Origin: Minisyncoccota bacterium
Lineage (GTDB): Bacteria > Patescibacteriota > Microgenomatia > UBA1400 > PJMF01
Length of the DNA stretch: 53,812 nucleotides
Assembly (NCBI GenBank): GCA_018646985.1
Contig: JABGTR010000028.1
Location: 1 to 53,812 of the forward strand
Direction: 5' to 3'
A program made the translations under genes and the position numbers. Below the pieces are notes generated by a model. That model made no database searches and was not told the origin of the DNA. It was given only the letters and a program-made list of their open reading frames with translations. Positions 51,871 to 53,812 of this stretch are shown here, one piece after another; position 1 is the stretch's first letter, and each line of letters opens with the position of its first letter.

Positions 51871-53072
51871 ATTTCTCCAAATCCTGGGATATGTAAGATG
51901 TTAACCCCAATAAATTGCAAAATAGTAACTGAGAAAATAATAAAGATTAAGCCAATAATTGCTGACGTGAGTATTTCCTTGGCTTCGCTGGTGCGTTTGG
52001 GCTCACCTTCAGATGTGGCAAACAGGAAAGCTGAGGCTAAGATCATTAATAGAGCAATCCCACCTGCAATACTGATGCCAGTTGTCATGAGTTTGCTCAC
52101 AATACCTTCAGTAGAGCTAGTATCAATGCAGCCGATAGCAGTCCAAATCCCCTCTTGTCCTTTGCACTCTTCACACTTTGCTTGAGCATCTGGATCAGGA
52201 ATTTGTTTACAGAGATCAAAAGGTTGTATATCTGAGCTGCCATTGATTCTTTCATCTTCAGTACAATGGTCTTTAATTTGGTTAGTGGTAACTCTACAAC
52301 TAGGAATTTCATGGCTTGCAGTACTTGAACTCATGCTAGTCGGCTTATCAACATAAACACTATATGTAATTGGACTACCAACGTATTTGGTAGTATTATC
52401 TCCGGTTAAGACAGTATCAGTCCCACTTACGGCTCCAGATGAGTTAGCAGAAAATATTCGCTGCGATCCTATTCCTCCTCCCACCACATTGGTTGCTCTA
52501 ACCATGAGTGTGCCTTGATATGGTTCACCATCAACCTGAATGACTCTAAAATTCCAACTTAAACTATCACCTGGAGCGAAACAACCGTCTGTGCCGTCTA
52601 TGGCTGTGTCACTAGAAACCAGAGATACACTACTTTCAACACAAGCTACTCCCTCATCTTCTTTGGCAACAGCATATGTTTTTGCAATACATGACTGACC
52701 ATGGGTAGTGTTAGTAATTTTAATTTTATAGCCGCCATCTTTTTCCCAACAAGAATTGTTATCTACTGTCCAGTTAGCCCCACCAGTAGCATTAACTGAG
52801 ATAGTTTTTTTACTAGCTTCAACTTCATTATCAAAGATCCCATCCTTAACACAAACTACCTCATAGGAAGTATTTGGCTGCAGACCACTAAAGCTGACTT
52901 GTAATGAGGGGGGGACAACCTCAAATCCTTCCTCAAAAGCACCACCATAAGGAGGCTCGAAACCACTCATCGAGACACTAGAACAAAGGTCGGCTGCATG
53001 AGACTGTTTAGGAAACAAAAAAGACAAGCTCAAGCCCAACAGTAACCCAAGTAATAGATTTTTCTTTTTCAC
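51867..53072 (-). CDS. Pilin-like protein 8 with a large exported N-terminal part
   Basis: The 401-aa product opens at GTG 53070-53072 with a signal peptide (NLLLGLLLGLSLSFLFP). About 290 residues of Ig-like, Cys-containing extracellular sequence follow (SYEVVCVKDG, CVESSVSLVSSD). It ends in the two-helix pilin module with SEGEPKRTSEAKEILTSAII. A TAGAAT lies 6 nt before the GTG. It looks like a pilus subunit carrying a surface domain. Confidence 0.75.
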   Translation of the reverse strand: MKKKNLLLGLLLGLSLSFLFPKQSHAADLCSSVSMSGFEPPYGGAFEEGFEVVPPSLQVSFSGLQPNTSYEVVCVKDGIFDNEVEASKKTISVNATGGANWTVDNNSCWEKDGGYKIKITNTTHGQSCIAKTYAVAKEDEGVACVESSVSLVSSDTAIDGTDGCFAPGDSLSWNFRVIQVDGEPYQGTLMVRATNVVGGGIGSQRIFSANSSGAVSGTDTVLTGDNTTKYVGSPITYSVYVDKPTSMSSSTASHEIPSCRVTTNQIKDHCTEDERINGSSDIQPFDLCKQIPDPDAQAKCEECKGQEGIWTAIGCIDTSSTEGIVSKLMTTGISIAGGIALLMILASAFLFATSEGEPKRTSEAKEILTSAIIGLIFIIFSVTILQFIGVNILHIPGFGEI

Positions 53073-53078
53073 TCTTTC

Positions 53079-53084
53079 ATTCTA
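53079..53084 (-). promoter_or_regulatory. -10 box of pilin-like gene 8 (leaderless layout)
   Basis: TAGAAT on the minus strand ends 6 nt before the GTG start at 53072. Confidence 0.45.
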
Positions 53085-53120
53085 CCGCATCTACCGGAGG
53101 AACTAAAAGATGAGATTTGT

Positions 53121-53126
53121 TACACT
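53121..53126 (+). promoter_or_regulatory. -10 box of the last gene (leaderless layout)
   Basis: TACACT ends 6 nt before the ATG at 53133 (gap AGAGCC). Confidence 0.45.
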
Positions 53127-53132
53127 AGAGCC

Positions 53133-53812
53133 ATGCCCAAAACCATTAGCTGGTTAGTATTTTTATTTAGCTTGGTCTTTATTGGTTTTTCACTAGTTAA
53201 ATCTCCTCATATTCTGGCTGTAGATCCAGTAGAAGATCTTCAGCATCAGATTGATGAGCTGGAGCACCTTAAGCAACTCTCTGTCAATGCAACCAAGCCG
53301 TTGGAAAGCGAACTATCTGGACTTGAATCAAGAATAAATTCTGCTCGTAACGGCATCACCGCAGCTAAGAATAAATCGATAGAGTTAGCAGCAGATATTG
53401 AAGATCGTGAGGAAGAGTTGGCGATCCAGTACTACATTTTATCGAGACGAATTGCAGAACAATACAAGCGCAGTCGCACCTTCTCTCCTTTTATGACTTT
53501 TTTAGCAACTCAGAATGCAGCTAACTTTACTAAAGATATGGCTTATCGCAGCTCTGTCAAAGCTCAGGATAATCGTTTGATTGATGGTATTAGTCAGGAT
53601 ATAGAAAAGCTAGAAGCAGATAGAGCTAAGTTAGAGGCAGATCAAGTGAGACTGGCTTCTTTGGAAAAACAACTAGATGATCAAGCAGATTTCTTTAGAG
53701 TGGAAATAAAAGGGGCTAAAGATTATCAAAATGAATTGGCTGGGAAAATTGCGACCTTAAATGCTCGTCAGCAAGAAATTATTAATGCTAGATCTGGTAC
53801 TTTTACAGCTTC
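53133..53812 (+). CDS. Exported coiled-coil protein, cut by the window end
   Basis: The frame opens at ATG 53133 and is still open at the end, giving 226 codons. A signal or anchor (LVFLFSLVFIGFSLV) is followed by a long coiled coil (LQHQIDELEHLKQLSVNA, IEKLEADRAKLEADQVRL), as in the N-terminal part of EnvC/PcsB-type or SpoIID/LytB-type wall proteins in CPR. The catalytic part would lie beyond the window, so I do not assign it. It is divergent from pilin-like gene 8. Confidence 0.7.
   Translation, partial: MPKTISWLVFLFSLVFIGFSLVKSPHILAVDPVEDLQHQIDELEHLKQLSVNATKPLESELSGLESRINSARNGITAAKNKSIELAADIEDREEELAIQYYILSRRIAEQYKRSRTFSPFMTFLATQNAANFTKDMAYRSSVKAQDNRLIDGISQDIEKLEADRAKLEADQVRLASLEKQLDDQADFFRVEIKGAKDYQNELAGKIATLNARQQEIINARSGTFTA

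Noticed and set aside
24127-53072. Integrative conjugative element
   Set aside because: VirB4, PrgI, VirB6-like and pilin-like genes are present, but no relaxase, integrase or att repeats were seen, and the genes adjoin dnaA, so a resident chromosomal system is simpler.
1-53812. CRISPR array, tRNA or rRNA genes
   Set aside because: No regularly spaced repeats or tRNA/rRNA-like sequence were found in the intergenic regions by eye; a covariance search would be needed to be sure.

Overview
The window looks like a chromosomal segment of a Candidate Phyla Radiation (Patescibacteria) bacterium, probably near Microgenomates. I infer this from the family mix: DUF4012, VanW, the PrgI and VirB4 pair, many small two-helix T4SS pilin-like proteins, a truncated Jag and a small YidC. 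Gene packing is very tight and Shine-Dalgarno use is inconsistent. Class-level placement is a guess. No rRNA, tRNA, CRISPR array, transposase or phage structural gene was seen.

Left part (1-20 kb): a poorly coding stretch with a GC-rich hairpin and a bidirectional terminator, then a VirD4/TraG-like ATPase, radA, a small lipoprotein and a fused double nucleotidyltransferase. These are followed by a membrane-anchored solute-binding protein without a permease, a VanW protein, a slipin, an AbrB-Doc toxin-antitoxin pair, valS, an HTH-phosphoribosyltransferase, ribosomal protein L25 and a large DUF4012 protein.

Origin region (18.8-24.1 kb): rnhA-like, jag, yidC, yidD, rnpA, rpmH, dnaN and dnaA lie in one minus-strand block. 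DnaA-box-like repeats lie between dnaN and dnaA and again upstream of dnaA. A 24-bp palindrome with a parS-like core lies about 6.5 kb to the left. Hand-counted samples are C-rich on the left and G-rich on the right, as expected if the window straddles oriC.

Type IV secretion-like region (24.1-53.1 kb): VirB4, a VirB4-associated Pro/Ala-rich protein, PrgI, an anchored protein, a 1273-aa M23-like protein and a 219-aa coiled-coil protein form a minus-strand run. Upstream of the run is a minus-strand cobalamin-type riboswitch with its own terminator. Then come an acidic protein, two large unrecognised plus-strand proteins (454 and 1219 aa), a VirB6/TrbL-like protein, a degenerate DHH protein, an 865-aa Cys-rich exported protein and eight diverged VirB2/T4SS-pilin-like proteins. 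Together these could form a chromosomally encoded surface secretion or pilus machine.

An isoprenoid operon (idi, mevalonate-kinase-family GHMP kinase, mvaD-like, uppS) sits between two pilin groups. It would supply undecaprenyl diphosphate through the mevalonate route, but the decarboxylase homologue carries Asn where the catalytic Asp is expected. The window ends inside an exported coiled-coil protein.

The most notable signals are the riboswitch at the head of the secretion-like operon, the eight-member pilin-like set, the altered isoprenoid enzymes, and a recurrent promoter layout implying leaderless mRNAs (a -10 hexamer 6-7 nt before the start codon at nine genes).
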